Positions 41,300 through 49,257 of a DNA stretch of 64,000 nucleotides are shown one piece after another. Source of the stretch: Nonomuraea montanisoli (GTDB taxonomy: Bacteria; Actinomycetota; Actinomycetes; Streptosporangiales; Streptosporangiaceae); contig NZ_JABWGN010000003.1 in assembly GCF_013363975.1 (NCBI RefSeq), positions 558,001 to 622,000 on the forward strand, in the 5' to 3' direction. The notes beneath the pieces are model-generated. The model saw only the letters and a program-made list of their open reading frames with translations, was not told the DNA's origin and searched no databases. Both the position numbers and the translations under genes were made by a program. Positions within the stretch are counted from its first letter, which is position 1; the number at the start of each line of letters is the position of its first letter.

Positions 41300-41971
41300 A
41301 TGAGGTGGATCAAGGACAACGCGCTGTCACTGGCGTTCCTGGTGATGTTCCTGCTGGCGCTCGCCGGCCAGGCGTGGTCGGGGGCGATCCACTACAACGA
41401 GGAGCAACTGGTCAACGGCCTCCAGCCCGTGTCGGTCTGGGCGTACGTGACGTCGTCGTCGTTCGCGGTCGACGTGGCGGAGAACTGGCAGTCGGAGTAC
41501 CTCCAGTTCCTGCTGTTCATCGTGCTGACCGTCTGGCTGGTGCAGAAGGGCTCGCCCGAGTCGAAGCAGCCGGGCGAGGAGGGCCCGGAGGCCGACCGCG
41601 AGCAGCTCGTCGGCGAGCACGCCGAGAAGAACTCGCCGCGCTGGGCCCGCGCTCGCGGGGCGCGGCTCTGGATGTACAGCAACTCGCTCGGGCTGGTCAT
41701 GGGGACGATCTTCGTGCTGTCGTGGCTGGCGCAGTCGGTGGCGGGGCTGGCGGCCTACAACTCCGAGCGGATCACCGACCTGCGCGACCCCGTCACGTGG
41801 GGCTGGTACGTGACCTCGTCGGAGTTCTGGAACCGCTCGCTGCAGAACTGGCAGTCGGAGCTGCTGGCCGTGCTGTCGATGGTGGTGCTGTCGATCTACC
41901 TGCGCCAGCGCGGCTCGCCCGAGTCCAAGCCGGTCGGCGCGCCGCACCGCGCGACGAGCGTCGAGGGCTGA
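41300..41971 (+). CDS. DUF6766-like membrane protein with internal duplication
   Basis: A 223-residue protein with four hydrophobic segments (about 9-27, 68-84, 130-152, 187-203). The two halves are copies of one another: ENWQSEYLQFLLFIVLTVWL then GSPESKQ in the first, QNWQSELLAVLSMVVLSIYL then GSPESKP in the second; NEEQL and NSERI regions also correspond. It resembles an actinobacterial DUF6766-type family of unknown function. Last gene of the lipoprotein operon. Confidence 0.72.
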   Translation: MRWIKDNALSLAFLVMFLLALAGQAWSGAIHYNEEQLVNGLQPVSVWAYVTSSSFAVDVAENWQSEYLQFLLFIVLTVWLVQKGSPESKQPGEEGPEADREQLVGEHAEKNSPRWARARGARLWMYSNSLGLVMGTIFVLSWLAQSVAGLAAYNSERITDLRDPVTWGWYVTSSEFWNRSLQNWQSELLAVLSMVVLSIYLRQRGSPESKPVGAPHRATSVEG

Positions 41972-41974
41972 CCC

Positions 41975-42004
41975 CTCACCTCGGCTCACCTCGGCTCACC
42001 TCGG
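41975..42004. repeat. three 10-bp direct repeats over a stop codon
   Basis: CTCACCTCGG occurs three times in tandem (41975, 41985, 41995). The last copy contains the stop codon of the minus-strand ACC-deaminase homologue. Slippage here would change only the 3' end. Confidence 0.85.
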
Positions 42005-42859
42005 TGGGAAGGGCTCGCCGGTGACGACCGCGACGACCCGGGTGCCGGGCGCGAAGCCGCCGCCACGGGCCCGGGCCACGATCCCGAACAGCATCTTGGC
42101 CACGTACAGCTCTTCGACCCCGTGCCGGGCGGCGAAGGCGCGCAGTTCCGGCGTCGTACGGGCGTAGCCGCCGAAGTGGTGGTCGAGGTCGATCGACCAG
42201 TTGTCCCACACCCGCCCGTACGCCTCGCGCTGGAGCCGCGCCACCTCGGCCGTCAGGAACCCGCCGCCCTTCAGCACCGCGAACCCGAGCGCCCGCCGGC
42301 CCGCCGGCAGCCCCGCCGCGATGCCCGCCAGCGTGCCGCCCGTGCCGACGGGGCAGCAGACGACGTCGTACCCGCCGCCGGTCCCGGCCTCGGCCCCGGT
42401 CCCTGTCGCGGCCTCGAACTCGGTCCATGTCGCGGCCTCGAACTCGGCCTCGATCTCCGGGGGCAGCTCGGCGCAGCCGCGCACGGCCGCCGCGTTGCTG
42501 CCGCCCTCCGGCAGGATCAGCACGTCGCCCCACCGCTCCCGCAGCGCCGCCTCCACCTCGGGCGTGTGCTTGCGCCGGTACGTCCCCCGGTCGAGGTAGG
42601 CGAGCGTCATGCCGCAGGAGGCCGCGTACGCGAGCGACGGGTTGAGCGGCAGCCGCTCCTCGCCCCGGATGACGCCGATCGTCGCGAACCCGTGGCGCAG
42701 CCCCGCCGCGGCCACGGCCCGGATGTGGTTGGACCAGGCGCCGCCGAAGGTGAGCACGCGCGGATGCCCGAGGTTGTAGCGCAGCTTGCGCGCCTTGTTG
42801 TCGTCCCGCTTCAGGAAGACCCGGACCGAGCCGAGGCCTGTATCCAGCAGCTCCTCCAC
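41996..42859 (-). CDS. ACC deaminase / D-cysteine desulfhydrase family PLP enzyme
   Basis: A 287-residue fold-type II PLP enzyme. The predicted PLP lysine is K22 in KRDDNKARKLRYN, followed by TFGGAWSNHIRAVAAAG (substrate carboxylate and phosphate contacts) and GTGGTLAGIAAGLP, the phosphate-binding loop. Family members open 1-aminocyclopropane-1-carboxylate or release sulfide from D-cysteine. At 287 residues it is shorter than the usual 325-340. Residues 139-157 (EFEAATWTEFEAATGTGAEA) contain a short duplication absent from typical members. It overlaps nothing and is divergent from galK. Confidence 0.85.
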   Translation of the reverse strand: MEELLDTGLGSVRVFLKRDDNKARKLRYNLGHPRVLTFGGAWSNHIRAVAAAGLRHGFATIGVIRGEERLPLNPSLAYAASCGMTLAYLDRGTYRRKHTPEVEAALRERWGDVLILPEGGSNAAAVRGCAELPPEIEAEFEAATWTEFEAATGTGAEAGTGGGYDVVCCPVGTGGTLAGIAAGLPAGRRALGFAVLKGGGFLTAEVARLQREAYGRVWDNWSIDLDHHFGGYARTTPELRAFAARHGVEELYVAKMLFGIVARARGGGFAPGTRVVAVVTGEPFPPR

Positions 42860-42903
42860 GCGCGCTAGTCTACGGTCGGGCCATTGTTGAGGAGTGTTTG
42901 GTT

Positions 42904-44028
42904 ATGCTCGTTGTTGAAGCTTTCCGCGCGGCGTTCGGCGCGGACCCGCGGACGGTCTGGCACGCGCCCGGCCGCGTCAACCTGATCGGTGAGCACACCG
43001 ACTACAACGACGGATTCGTCCTGCCCTTCGCCGTGCCGTGGGGCGTCACGGCCGCCGTCACGCCGCGCGGCGACCACACGATCCGGCTGCTGTCCCTCCA
43101 GTCGGACGGCGAGCCGATCACGATCGAACGCCACGAGGACGCGCGCGGCTGGACCCGCTACGTCGTCGGCGTGCTCGCCGTGCTGGCCGACCGGCTGGGC
43201 GAGCCCGTGCCGGGCGCCGACATCGCGATCGACGGCGACGTGCCGCAGGGCGCCGGGCTCAGCTCCAGCGCCGCCCTGGAGGTCGCCGTCGCGGGCGCGC
43301 TGAATGACCTGCACGGCCTCGGCATGACGCCCATGGAGCTGGCCCTGCTGTCGCAGCGGGCCGAGAACGACTTCGTCGGCATGCCCTGCGGCATCATGGA
43401 CCAGGCCGCCTCGGCGCTCGGCCAGGAGGGCCACGCGCTGTTCCTCGACTGCCGCTCGCTGGGGTCCCGTACCATCCCCCTCGACCTGGCCTCCCACGGG
43501 CTGCGCATCCTCATCATCGACACCGGCGTGCACCACGAGCACGCGGGCGGCGAGTACGCCAAGCGGCGCGCCGAGTGCGAGTCGGCGGCCCGCAAGCTCG
43601 GCGTCGAGGCGCTGCGCGACGTCACCGACCTGGCCGGCGCGCTGGAGCGGCTGCAGGGCGACGAGCGCAAGCGCACCATGCACGTCGTCACGGAGAACCA
43701 CCGGGTCGAGGCGCTGGTCGGCCTGCTGCGGGCGGGCGCCGTCACGGAGATCGGCGCGCTGCTCAACGCCTCCCACCTGTCGCTGCGCGACCAGTACGAG
43801 GTGTCGTCGCCGGAGCTCGACGTCGCGGTCGAGGCGGCCGTGCGGGGCGGGGCCCGCGGGGCGCGCATGACGGGCGGCGGCTTCGGCGGCTCGGCGATCG
43901 CGCTGGTGGCCGAGGACCGTCTCGACAGCGTCCAGGAGAGCGTGGCCGCCGCGTACGCGGAGCGGGGCTGGCACGCCCCGCGCTTCCTGCCCGCGGTCCC
44001 GAGCCCGGGCGCCAGTCGCCGCGCCTGA
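42904..44028 (+). CDS. galK: galactokinase
   Basis: A 374-residue GHMP kinase. GRVNLIGEHTDYNDGFVLPF is the galactokinase signature. PQGAGLSSSAALEVAVAGAL is the ATP-binding GHMP motif and RMTGGGFGGSAIALV the third motif. It phosphorylates alpha-D-galactose at C1 in the Leloir pathway. galT and galE are not adjacent. The ATG at 42904 is chosen over a TTG two codons earlier because GAGGAG (42889-42894) is 9 nt away. Confidence 0.95.
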   Translation: MLVVEAFRAAFGADPRTVWHAPGRVNLIGEHTDYNDGFVLPFAVPWGVTAAVTPRGDHTIRLLSLQSDGEPITIERHEDARGWTRYVVGVLAVLADRLGEPVPGADIAIDGDVPQGAGLSSSAALEVAVAGALNDLHGLGMTPMELALLSQRAENDFVGMPCGIMDQAASALGQEGHALFLDCRSLGSRTIPLDLASHGLRILIIDTGVHHEHAGGEYAKRRAECESAARKLGVEALRDVTDLAGALERLQGDERKRTMHVVTENHRVEALVGLLRAGAVTEIGALLNASHLSLRDQYEVSSPELDVAVEAAVRGGARGARMTGGGFGGSAIALVAEDRLDSVQESVAAAYAERGWHAPRFLPAVPSPGASRRA

Positions 44029-44037
44029 CCCGCCGGC

Positions 44038-44061
44038 CCGGGCCCGGCCCACCGGGCCCGG
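44038..44061. terminator. GC-rich hairpin between galK and enoyl-CoA hydratase genes
   Basis: CCGGGCCCGG (44038-44047) and the same self-complementary block at 44052-44061 form a stem with a CCCA loop in the 62-bp space between convergent genes. Confidence 0.6.
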
Positions 44062-44090
44062 CCGACAGAGCCGGGCTCACACGGCCCGGC

Positions 44091-44864
44091 TCACAGTGCG
44101 GGAAACTGCGGGGGGCGGCGCTCCAGGAACGACGCGACGCCCTCCGCGAAGTCGGGCCGGCCGAACGACGCGACCATCTCGGTGAACGCGCTCGCGGCCG
44201 ACTCGGCCAGCGTGACCTCCCAGTCGTGCCAGACCTGCCGCTTGATCACCGCCATCGACGCGGGCGAGCTGTGCTCCGCCAGCTCCCGGGCGTACTCCTG
44301 GGCCTCGGCGAGCAGGCTCTCCCCCGGCACCGACCGGTTGACCAGCCCCATCTCGTACGCCTCCCGCCCGCTGAAGACGCGGGCCGACAGCAGGACGTCC
44401 ATGGCGCGCTGCTGCCCCATGAGCCGGGGCAGCACCCACGCCAGGCCGTACTCCGCGATCAGGCCGCGGCGCGCGAAGGCGGTGGTCCACTTGGCCTCGT
44501 CGGCGGTCAGGACCACGTCGCAGACGAGCGCGTGGACCATCCCGAGACCGGCGCACGCGCCGTTGACCGCGGCGACGATCGGCTTGCCGACGGTCGTGGG
44601 GAACGTGTTCGGCCGCGGGTCGAGCTCCTCGTCGTGGCTGCCGTCGCGGATCCGGTCCAGCGTGCCGAAGTCGGCGCCCGCGCAGAAGCCGCGCCCCGCG
44701 CCGGTGACCACGATCGCCCGCACGGCCGGGTCCTTCGCGGCCTCCTCCAGCAGATCGAAGTAGCGCCGCCCCATCGGGACCGTCCACGCGTTGAGCCGGT
44801 CGGGACGGTTGAAGGTCAAGGTCAGCACACCCCGGTCGGTGGAGGAGAGCACGAGTTCGTCCAT
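44091..44864 (-). CDS. enoyl-CoA hydratase/isomerase (crotonase) family protein
   Basis: A 257-residue crotonase with GAGRGFCAGADFGTLDRI, the first oxyanion-hole element, and KPIVAAVNGACAGLGMVHAL with the AGLGM oxyanion-hole element. FARRGLIAEYGLAWVLPRLM marks the active-site Glu region. It should act on an enoyl-CoA or related thioester; no pathway neighbours define the substrate. The start is the ATG 45 bp downstream of the NOS gene stop on the same strand. Confidence 0.9.
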   Translation of the reverse strand: MDELVLSSTDRGVLTLTFNRPDRLNAWTVPMGRRYFDLLEEAAKDPAVRAIVVTGAGRGFCAGADFGTLDRIRDGSHDEELDPRPNTFPTTVGKPIVAAVNGACAGLGMVHALVCDVVLTADEAKWTTAFARRGLIAEYGLAWVLPRLMGQQRAMDVLLSARVFSGREAYEMGLVNRSVPGESLLAEAQEYARELAEHSSPASMAVIKRQVWHDWEVTLAESAASAFTEMVASFGRPDFAEGVASFLERRPPQFPAL

Positions 44865-44909
44865 AGGTGAACCGAATCATGTTCTAGCCGCGAGAGGCAA
44901 GCCGCGGGG

Positions 44910-46043
44910 TCACTTGTGACGCACGAACGCCGGGGTGAGCGCCGGATTGTCGTAGTAGCGGTGGAACACCGGAGTCGCCCCGCCGGAGATCGGCGGCACG
45001 ATCCACGACCAGTCCGCCGGGCAGACGCGTCCCGCCTTCTCCTCGCGCGCCAGGTGCGTGAGGAAGCGCCGCGCCTCGGTGTGGTGGTCGGTCATCGTCA
45101 CTCCCGCCCGTTCGAACGAGTGCAGCACCGCCACGTTCAGCTCCACCAGCGCGTGGTCGCGCCACAGCGACCGCTCGGTGGAGGTGTCGAGCCCGAGCCG
45201 GGTCGCCACCACCGGGAGCTGGTCGTAGCGGTCCACGTCGGCCAGGTTGCGGGCGCCGATCTCCGCGCCCATGTACCAGCCGTTGAACGGCGCGCACGGG
45301 TAGCAGATCCCGCCGATCTCCAGGCACAGGTCCGAGATGGCCGGGACGGCGTGCCAGCGCAGCCCGAGCTCCTCGAACCACGGGTAGTGCGGGTGGGCGA
45401 TCGGCACCTCCAGGACCGCGTCACCCGGCAGGGTGCACAGCAGCGGCCCGCCGCGCCCGGACCGCACGACCAGCGGCAGCACGTCGAACCGGCCGCCCGC
45501 GCCGCGCCAGCCGGACGCCCTGACCAGGTCCGTGAAGTCGGCCTGGCGCGGGTCGCCGACCACCCGCCCGTCGGCGGTGCGGTATCCGGCGTAGCGGATG
45601 AGCTGCTCGTTCAGGATCCGGAGCCCGGGCCGGCCGGGCACGTCCGGGGCGAACACCGTGACGGTGGGCCGGATCCGGCCGCCGTTGGCGGCCTCGCGCA
45701 GGTGCTCCACGCATTCGATCGCGACGCCCTCGGCGCTGGTGACCTGCCGCCGGTCGCGCACCCGCAGCGAACGCCAGTACAGGCGGCCGATGCAGCGGTT
45801 GCTGTTGCGCCACGCCACCCGGGCGCCGAACTCCAGCTCGGCGAAGGTGTGCGCGTAGGTCCCGTACCGGGCGATGTCGGCGGCCACCTCGCGCAGCCGG
45901 GCCTGCGGGGGTCCCGCGGCGGGGTTCTCCGCGTGGAAGAGCCTGATGAAGCGCTCGGCCTCGCGGACGTCGATGGTCCGCTCGATGAGCGTCTGCACGG
46001 CGATCGAGTCGAAGGGACGGAGAGATCTGATCCAGGTACGCAC
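44910..46043 (-). CDS. nos: bacterial nitric oxide synthase oxygenase
   Basis: A protein of about 377 residues with clear NOS oxygenase features: heme cysteine C84 in VAWRNSNRCIGRLYW, RPTVTVFAPD, QLIRYAGYRT, the substrate region PFNGWYMGAEIGARN and pterin-site DWSWIVPPISGG. It converts L-arginine to NO and citrulline using redox partners encoded elsewhere; no reductase domain is fused, as is normal in bacteria. The GTG start at 46043 lacks a good ribosome-binding site, so the N-terminus is uncertain. No txtE-like P450 is nearby. In streptomycetes NOS gives NO for signalling, protection or nitration. Confidence 0.93.
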   Translation of the reverse strand: MRTWIRSLRPFDSIAVQTLIERTIDVREAERFIRLFHAENPAAGPPQARLREVAADIARYGTYAHTFAELEFGARVAWRNSNRCIGRLYWRSLRVRDRRQVTSAEGVAIECVEHLREAANGGRIRPTVTVFAPDVPGRPGLRILNEQLIRYAGYRTADGRVVGDPRQADFTDLVRASGWRGAGGRFDVLPLVVRSGRGGPLLCTLPGDAVLEVPIAHPHYPWFEELGLRWHAVPAISDLCLEIGGICYPCAPFNGWYMGAEIGARNLADVDRYDQLPVVATRLGLDTSTERSLWRDHALVELNVAVLHSFERAGVTMTDHHTEARRFLTHLAREEKAGRVCPADWSWIVPPISGGATPVFHRYYDNPALTPAFVRHK

Positions 46044-46482
46044 GCAGAAACCAGCACTTCTCTCTCACGGAGCACCCCGCCGATTCCGGGTCGGCGGCAC
46101 GCTCCTGCCGGCGGCGCCCCTCTCCGCACCGCCCGTCGGCCTGTCCGCGGCCACCCCATCCTGGCGGCTCACCCGTGCCTTGTCACGGCAAATGCAAGAA
46201 GGTGTGACCTTACCGCTACAAAGCGTGAACCATCGGCCTCCCGCTCGGCGGGTTGACGGGTGTGGAGGTGCGTCGAGGCGCCCCTGAGGCGCCGTGGCCG
46301 TGTTCGTCGCTCCACGTCGCGTGCCGCCAGGTGGATGGCGCGCCCACCAGTCGCTCGGGCGCGCTGCAGCTTGCCGCCGTGAGCGCCCGGGACGCTTTGA
46401 GGTTCGCGCCGCCGAACACGCCGGCATCGCCACGGCCCCCCACCACGCGGGCCGGCCACCGGCGCCGAGTCCACCACGTGGG
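46044..46482. other. gene-free region upstream of nos
   Basis: About 440 bp without a convincing gene. The part nearest nos (about 46170-46240) is less GC-rich and probably holds its promoter. The rest has short open frames on both strands, none with codon bias, start signal or recognisable protein. Confidence 0.5.
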
Positions 46483-46537
46483 GGCTCCGGGAACGACTCA
46501 GGCCCCCTGACCTGTCTCCAGGTAGAGGACTCGAACC
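46483..46537. repeat. left direct repeat of a decayed element, with tRNA T-arm-like segment
   Basis: 46483-46528 (GGCTCCGGGAACGACTCAGG...) is repeated imperfectly at 48039-48084 in the same orientation. At its end AGGACTCGAACC (46526-46537) is identical to the complement of the tRNA-Asn T arm at 48127-48138. This looks like one end (att-like) of an element integrated at tRNA-Asn. Confidence 0.55.
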
Positions 46538-46717
46538 AGCTTCCCGCCGTGCGGATCAGGTCACGGGGTCCGGATGTGAGGTCGGTCGGGTCGCCCGAGT
46601 CCAGACTTGTTCACGTTCGTTCATCTGGAGTGGCTCAGCCAATCACGGCTGCGACGCAGGACCCACTCGCGGGGACTCCGAACAATCTTGTCGGTGGTAG
46701 CGTTCACGCTTTCCATC

Positions 46718-47109
46718 ATGATCAACAATGAGACCCGCACCGTACGTCTGACGGTCGAAGTTCAGGATTGTGGTATCGCTCATCTGTTGGACAAGGAACC
46801 CGGCGGATATGCCGATACACCGGCTCAGTCCGTTGGATTCATCGAGGTTGAGCAGGGATGCGTTAACCTCCACATCACCCACCAGTGGGGTCCGGCCAAC
46901 TTCACCGTGACAATTGCCGGCCATGACCCCGGGGCAGATCCCGCTGGTTACGAAGACATCGTGGAAATTGTGCCCCCTTCCTCCTCTCCCGGCCGGACCT
47001 GGAGGGCACGGAAGACGCCGTCGACGACCACTACCTTCAGATATGGCCCGCGCTCCTTGAGGACCCCGTTGTCGTCAAGGCCACGAGTGACGCTTCTCAG
47101 CACTTTTGA
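46718..47109 (+). pseudogene. frameshifted hypothetical gene in the decayed element
   Basis: The start encodes MINNETRTVRLTVEVQDCGI and, further on, HITHQWGPANFTVTIAGHDP and GYEDIVEI. After a C-rich run near 46970-46985 the frame is lost, and a neighbouring frame continues DLEGTEDAVDDHYLQIWPAL to a stop at 47109. Joined, they give a protein of about 130 residues. Composition is plainly lower in GC than the flanks, as expected of acquired DNA. Function not recognised. One sequencing error could mimic this, but the adjacent integrase is also broken. Confidence 0.55.
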
Positions 47110-47124
47110 GATCCAGAAAAATAG

Positions 47125-48024
47125 TGCGGCTCTTGGGGCCGCCTTGATCTACTTCGACGCGAGCAAGAACGCGCGTGGATCGCTGCTGTTTCCCTCGGTT
47201 TCGACGGCGCAGGGCGACGCGTTCGTCGCAAGACATCGGTAGTCCTGCCTCGCAAGTGGCAAGACCGTTCTGTCGAGGAACAGCGGAAGCAGGCAGGCAA
47301 ACTGCCGGCGCCAAAGGTCAAGAAGCTCCGGCATGAGGCCGAGAAGGGGATCAAGACCAAGGCCGACTACCGGGTCAACGATGCCGTCGAGGACTTCCTC
47401 ACGCATGGGCTCAAGAGCCGTAGCCTCCCCACCAAGACAATCATCCAGATCCACGGACTGCTGACCCGTGCGATCCGGATGGCCGAGAAGCGCGAACTCG
47501 TCGGCCGTAACGTCTCGGCCCTGCGCGAGACCCCGTCAGGGCAAGAGGGGCGGTCGAGACCAGGCCGTGGCGCTCCTCAGAGCTTGTGAGGGCGAGAAGC
47601 TCGGTGCGTACGTCATCACATCGCTCTTGACCGGCATCCGCCCGAGGAGGCCCGCAAGTTTCTCTGGAGCGCCGTCGACACCAAGAAGTCACGACGAGCC
47701 CTGGCCCTGCCCGCCCTCGTGGTCGACGAACTCCAACGACACCGGGGACCACGGTCTTGTCTTCACTCGCGACGATGGGACCTTGCTCGACCCCATGCGT
47801 GTGCTGCGGGGCCTACTGGTGATCACAAGAAGGGCGGGCACCGGAACCGCTGGAAGGTTCGGGAGCTCCGTCACTCCTTCGTGTCCATCCTGAGCGACGG
47901 GGATGTCTCAGTGGAACGCATCGCCGATCTTGTCGGCCACTCGACGCCCACCACCACGCAGACCGTCTACCGGCACCGGATCAGGCCGGTCATCGTACAT
48001 GGATGCCGTCTCCGGCAACGGTGA
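47125..48024 (+). pseudogene. tyrosine recombinase (phage/ICE integrase) pseudogene
   Basis: Pieces of one integrase run in shifting frames. IAAVSLGFDGAGRRVRRKT is the arm-binding domain. DAVEDFLTHGLKSRS and LLTRAIRMAEKRELVGRNVS form the core-binding domain, DQAVALLRACEGEKLGAYVI with LLTGIR the catalytic domain, SRRALALPALVVDELQ its middle, and VRELRHSFVSILSDGDVSVE with LVGHSTPTTTQTVYRHRI the end. The R-H-x-x-H and Y residues are still readable. At least four frameshifts (near 47168, 47560, 47635, 47745) make it non-functional. It sits 93 bp from tRNA-Asn, the usual position for such integrases. Confidence 0.8.
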
Positions 48025-48038
48025 TCAAACCGGGTAGT

Positions 48039-48084
48039 GGCTCCCGGAACGACTCAGGCCCTCCCACCTGTTGCCGGTGAGAGG
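48039..48084. repeat. right direct repeat of the decayed element
   Basis: GGCTCCCGGAACGACTCAGG... matches 46483-46528 at roughly four of five positions over 46 bp, in direct orientation. It lies between the integrase relic and tRNA-Asn. A short internal inverted repeat (GGCCCTCCCACC...GGTGAGAGGGCC) also makes it a possible terminator for the tRNA. Confidence 0.55.
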
Positions 48085-48116
48085 GCCTGAACTGCCAACC
48101 TCTTGGTTGACCGCAG

Positions 48117-48188
48117 CTCCCGCGATAGGACTCGAACCTATAACCTGCCGGTTAACAGCCGGCTGCTCTGCCGTTGAGCTACGCGGGA
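48117..48188 (-). tRNA. tRNA-Asn (anticodon GTT)
   Basis: On the minus strand the 72-nt sequence folds as a cloverleaf. The acceptor TCCCGCG pairs with CGCGGGA, and the D arm is GCTC...GAGC. The anticodon stem GCCGG/CCGGC encloses CTGTTAA with anticodon GTT. The T arm is ATAGG-TTCGAGT-CCTAT and the discriminator is G. CCA is not encoded. It is the likely integration site of the decayed element on its downstream side. Confidence 0.95.
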
Positions 48189-48314
48189 TCGCTCGTTCGC
48201 GCTGATCGGCGGGCTTTTCGGCCCCTTCCGTTCGGCGCAGGACTAGATTAGCGCACTCCTGGAGTGCGTGTCGCATCGTCATCGGGGTAGGCCCGGAGGC
48301 AGCGGAGGTGCGAA

Positions 48315-48626
48315 ATGCGATATCGAATGACATTCGCCGTCGGTCTGGCCGTCGGGTACGTGCTCGGCAGCCGGGCGGGCCGCGAGCGGTATGAGCAGAT
48401 CAAGAAGATGGCCCAGCGTGTGGCCGACGACCCGAGGGTTCAGGAGGCCGCGGGCGTCATGGGCGCGCAGGTGTCGAAGGTGGCCGGTGTGGCCCGCGAC
48501 CGGGTCGGTGGAACGCTGCAGCAGAAGATCCCCTTCCTGGGCGGCCACGACCACGACTCGGGCACCGGCTGGCCCGAGGACACCCTGCGGCAGAAGAAGC
48601 CCGACGAGACCGGCATCCCCTACTGA
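48315..48626 (+). CDS. YtxH-like small stress protein
   Basis: A 103-residue protein starting with a glycine-rich hydrophobic helix (MTFAVGLAVGYVLGSRAGRE), the mark of YtxH-like proteins, followed by an amphipathic helix (YEQIKKMAQRVADDPRVQEA). The C-terminal tail is hydrophilic. GGAGG precedes the ATG. Probably membrane-associated; function unknown. Reads away from tRNA-Asn. Confidence 0.75.
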   Translation: MRYRMTFAVGLAVGYVLGSRAGRERYEQIKKMAQRVADDPRVQEAAGVMGAQVSKVAGVARDRVGGTLQQKIPFLGGHDHDSGTGWPEDTLRQKKPDETGIPY

Positions 48627-48783
48627 CCGGACGGGCGCGTCCCCGCGCGCACCGGTCGCCGGACGGCCGGTCCTCCGGGAGATCGACGGGCGTGTGCGGC
48701 GGCCCCTCCAGGCCGCCCACGCGCCCGCCCCGGGCCCTCTGCCCGTGATCCCCGAGGTCCCCGGGGTCCTGAGAGGTCCCCCC

Positions 48784-49257
48784 TCAGACCCCCATGCTCC
48801 GCCGTACGCCCTCCAGGGCCTGTTCGGCCTGTGCCCGCAGGCCGGGGTCGGTGGGGTCGAGGCCGTCGTCGAAGACGAGCGTCCAGCCCAGCATGTCGCC
48901 GCCCGGCCGGCGCCGGGCGACCAGCCGCACGCCGCCCCGCCCCGGCAGCGACACGTGCTTGTTGACGATGATCGTGGAGTTGACCCGCTCCCGCACGGTC
49001 TCGGGCAGCAGGCGCGGCTCGGCGATGCGCTCGCGGTGCCAGGCGCCGTCCATGGTGAGGACCCGCAGTCCTTCCTCGTCCCACGACGCCTTGTCGACCG
49101 TCTCGTACGGCACCCGCGTCCCGTCGGACAGGAACAGCGCGCGGTCGGTCGCCACCACGTAGCCGCCGTCGGACCCGGCGAAGGTGAGCACCCGCTCCCC
49201 CGGCTCGGTGGCCAGGGACTTGCGGACGTCGGAGGGCAGGCGGCGCAGCAGGCTCAT
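48784..49257 (-). CDS. conserved hypothetical actinobacterial protein
   Basis: A 157-residue protein with a PH-like beta-sandwich pattern (VLTFAGSDGGYVVATDRALF, VPYETVDKASWDEEGLRVLT) and a C-terminal helix (LRAQAEQALEGVRRSMGV). No signal peptide or membrane segment. Its start overlaps the preceding glycosidase gene by 4 bp, so it is co-translated with it. Function not recognised. Confidence 0.78.
   Translation of the reverse strand: MSLLRRLPSDVRKSLATEPGERVLTFAGSDGGYVVATDRALFLSDGTRVPYETVDKASWDEEGLRVLTMDGAWHRERIAEPRLLPETVRERVNSTIIVNKHVSLPGRGGVRLVARRRPGGDMLGWTLVFDDGLDPTDPGLRAQAEQALEGVRRSMGV

Noticed and set aside
41975-42004. Short direct repeats as a CRISPR array
   Set aside because: Units are 10 bp with no spacers. 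No CRISPR-like repeat-spacer structure or cas gene was seen anywhere in the window.
46169-46477. A 102-codon minus-strand frame upstream of nos
   Set aside because: Arg/Pro-rich composition, no ribosome-binding site and no recognisable domain; other frames are equally open.
46718-48024. Treating the integrase region as a functional prophage or AICE
   Set aside because: The recombinase is broken in several places, and no replication, transfer or excisionase gene is present in 1.6 kb.
48039-48084. A second tRNA beside tRNA-Asn
   Set aside because: It shares only terminator-like hairpins and no cloverleaf; it is the direct repeat of the decayed element.
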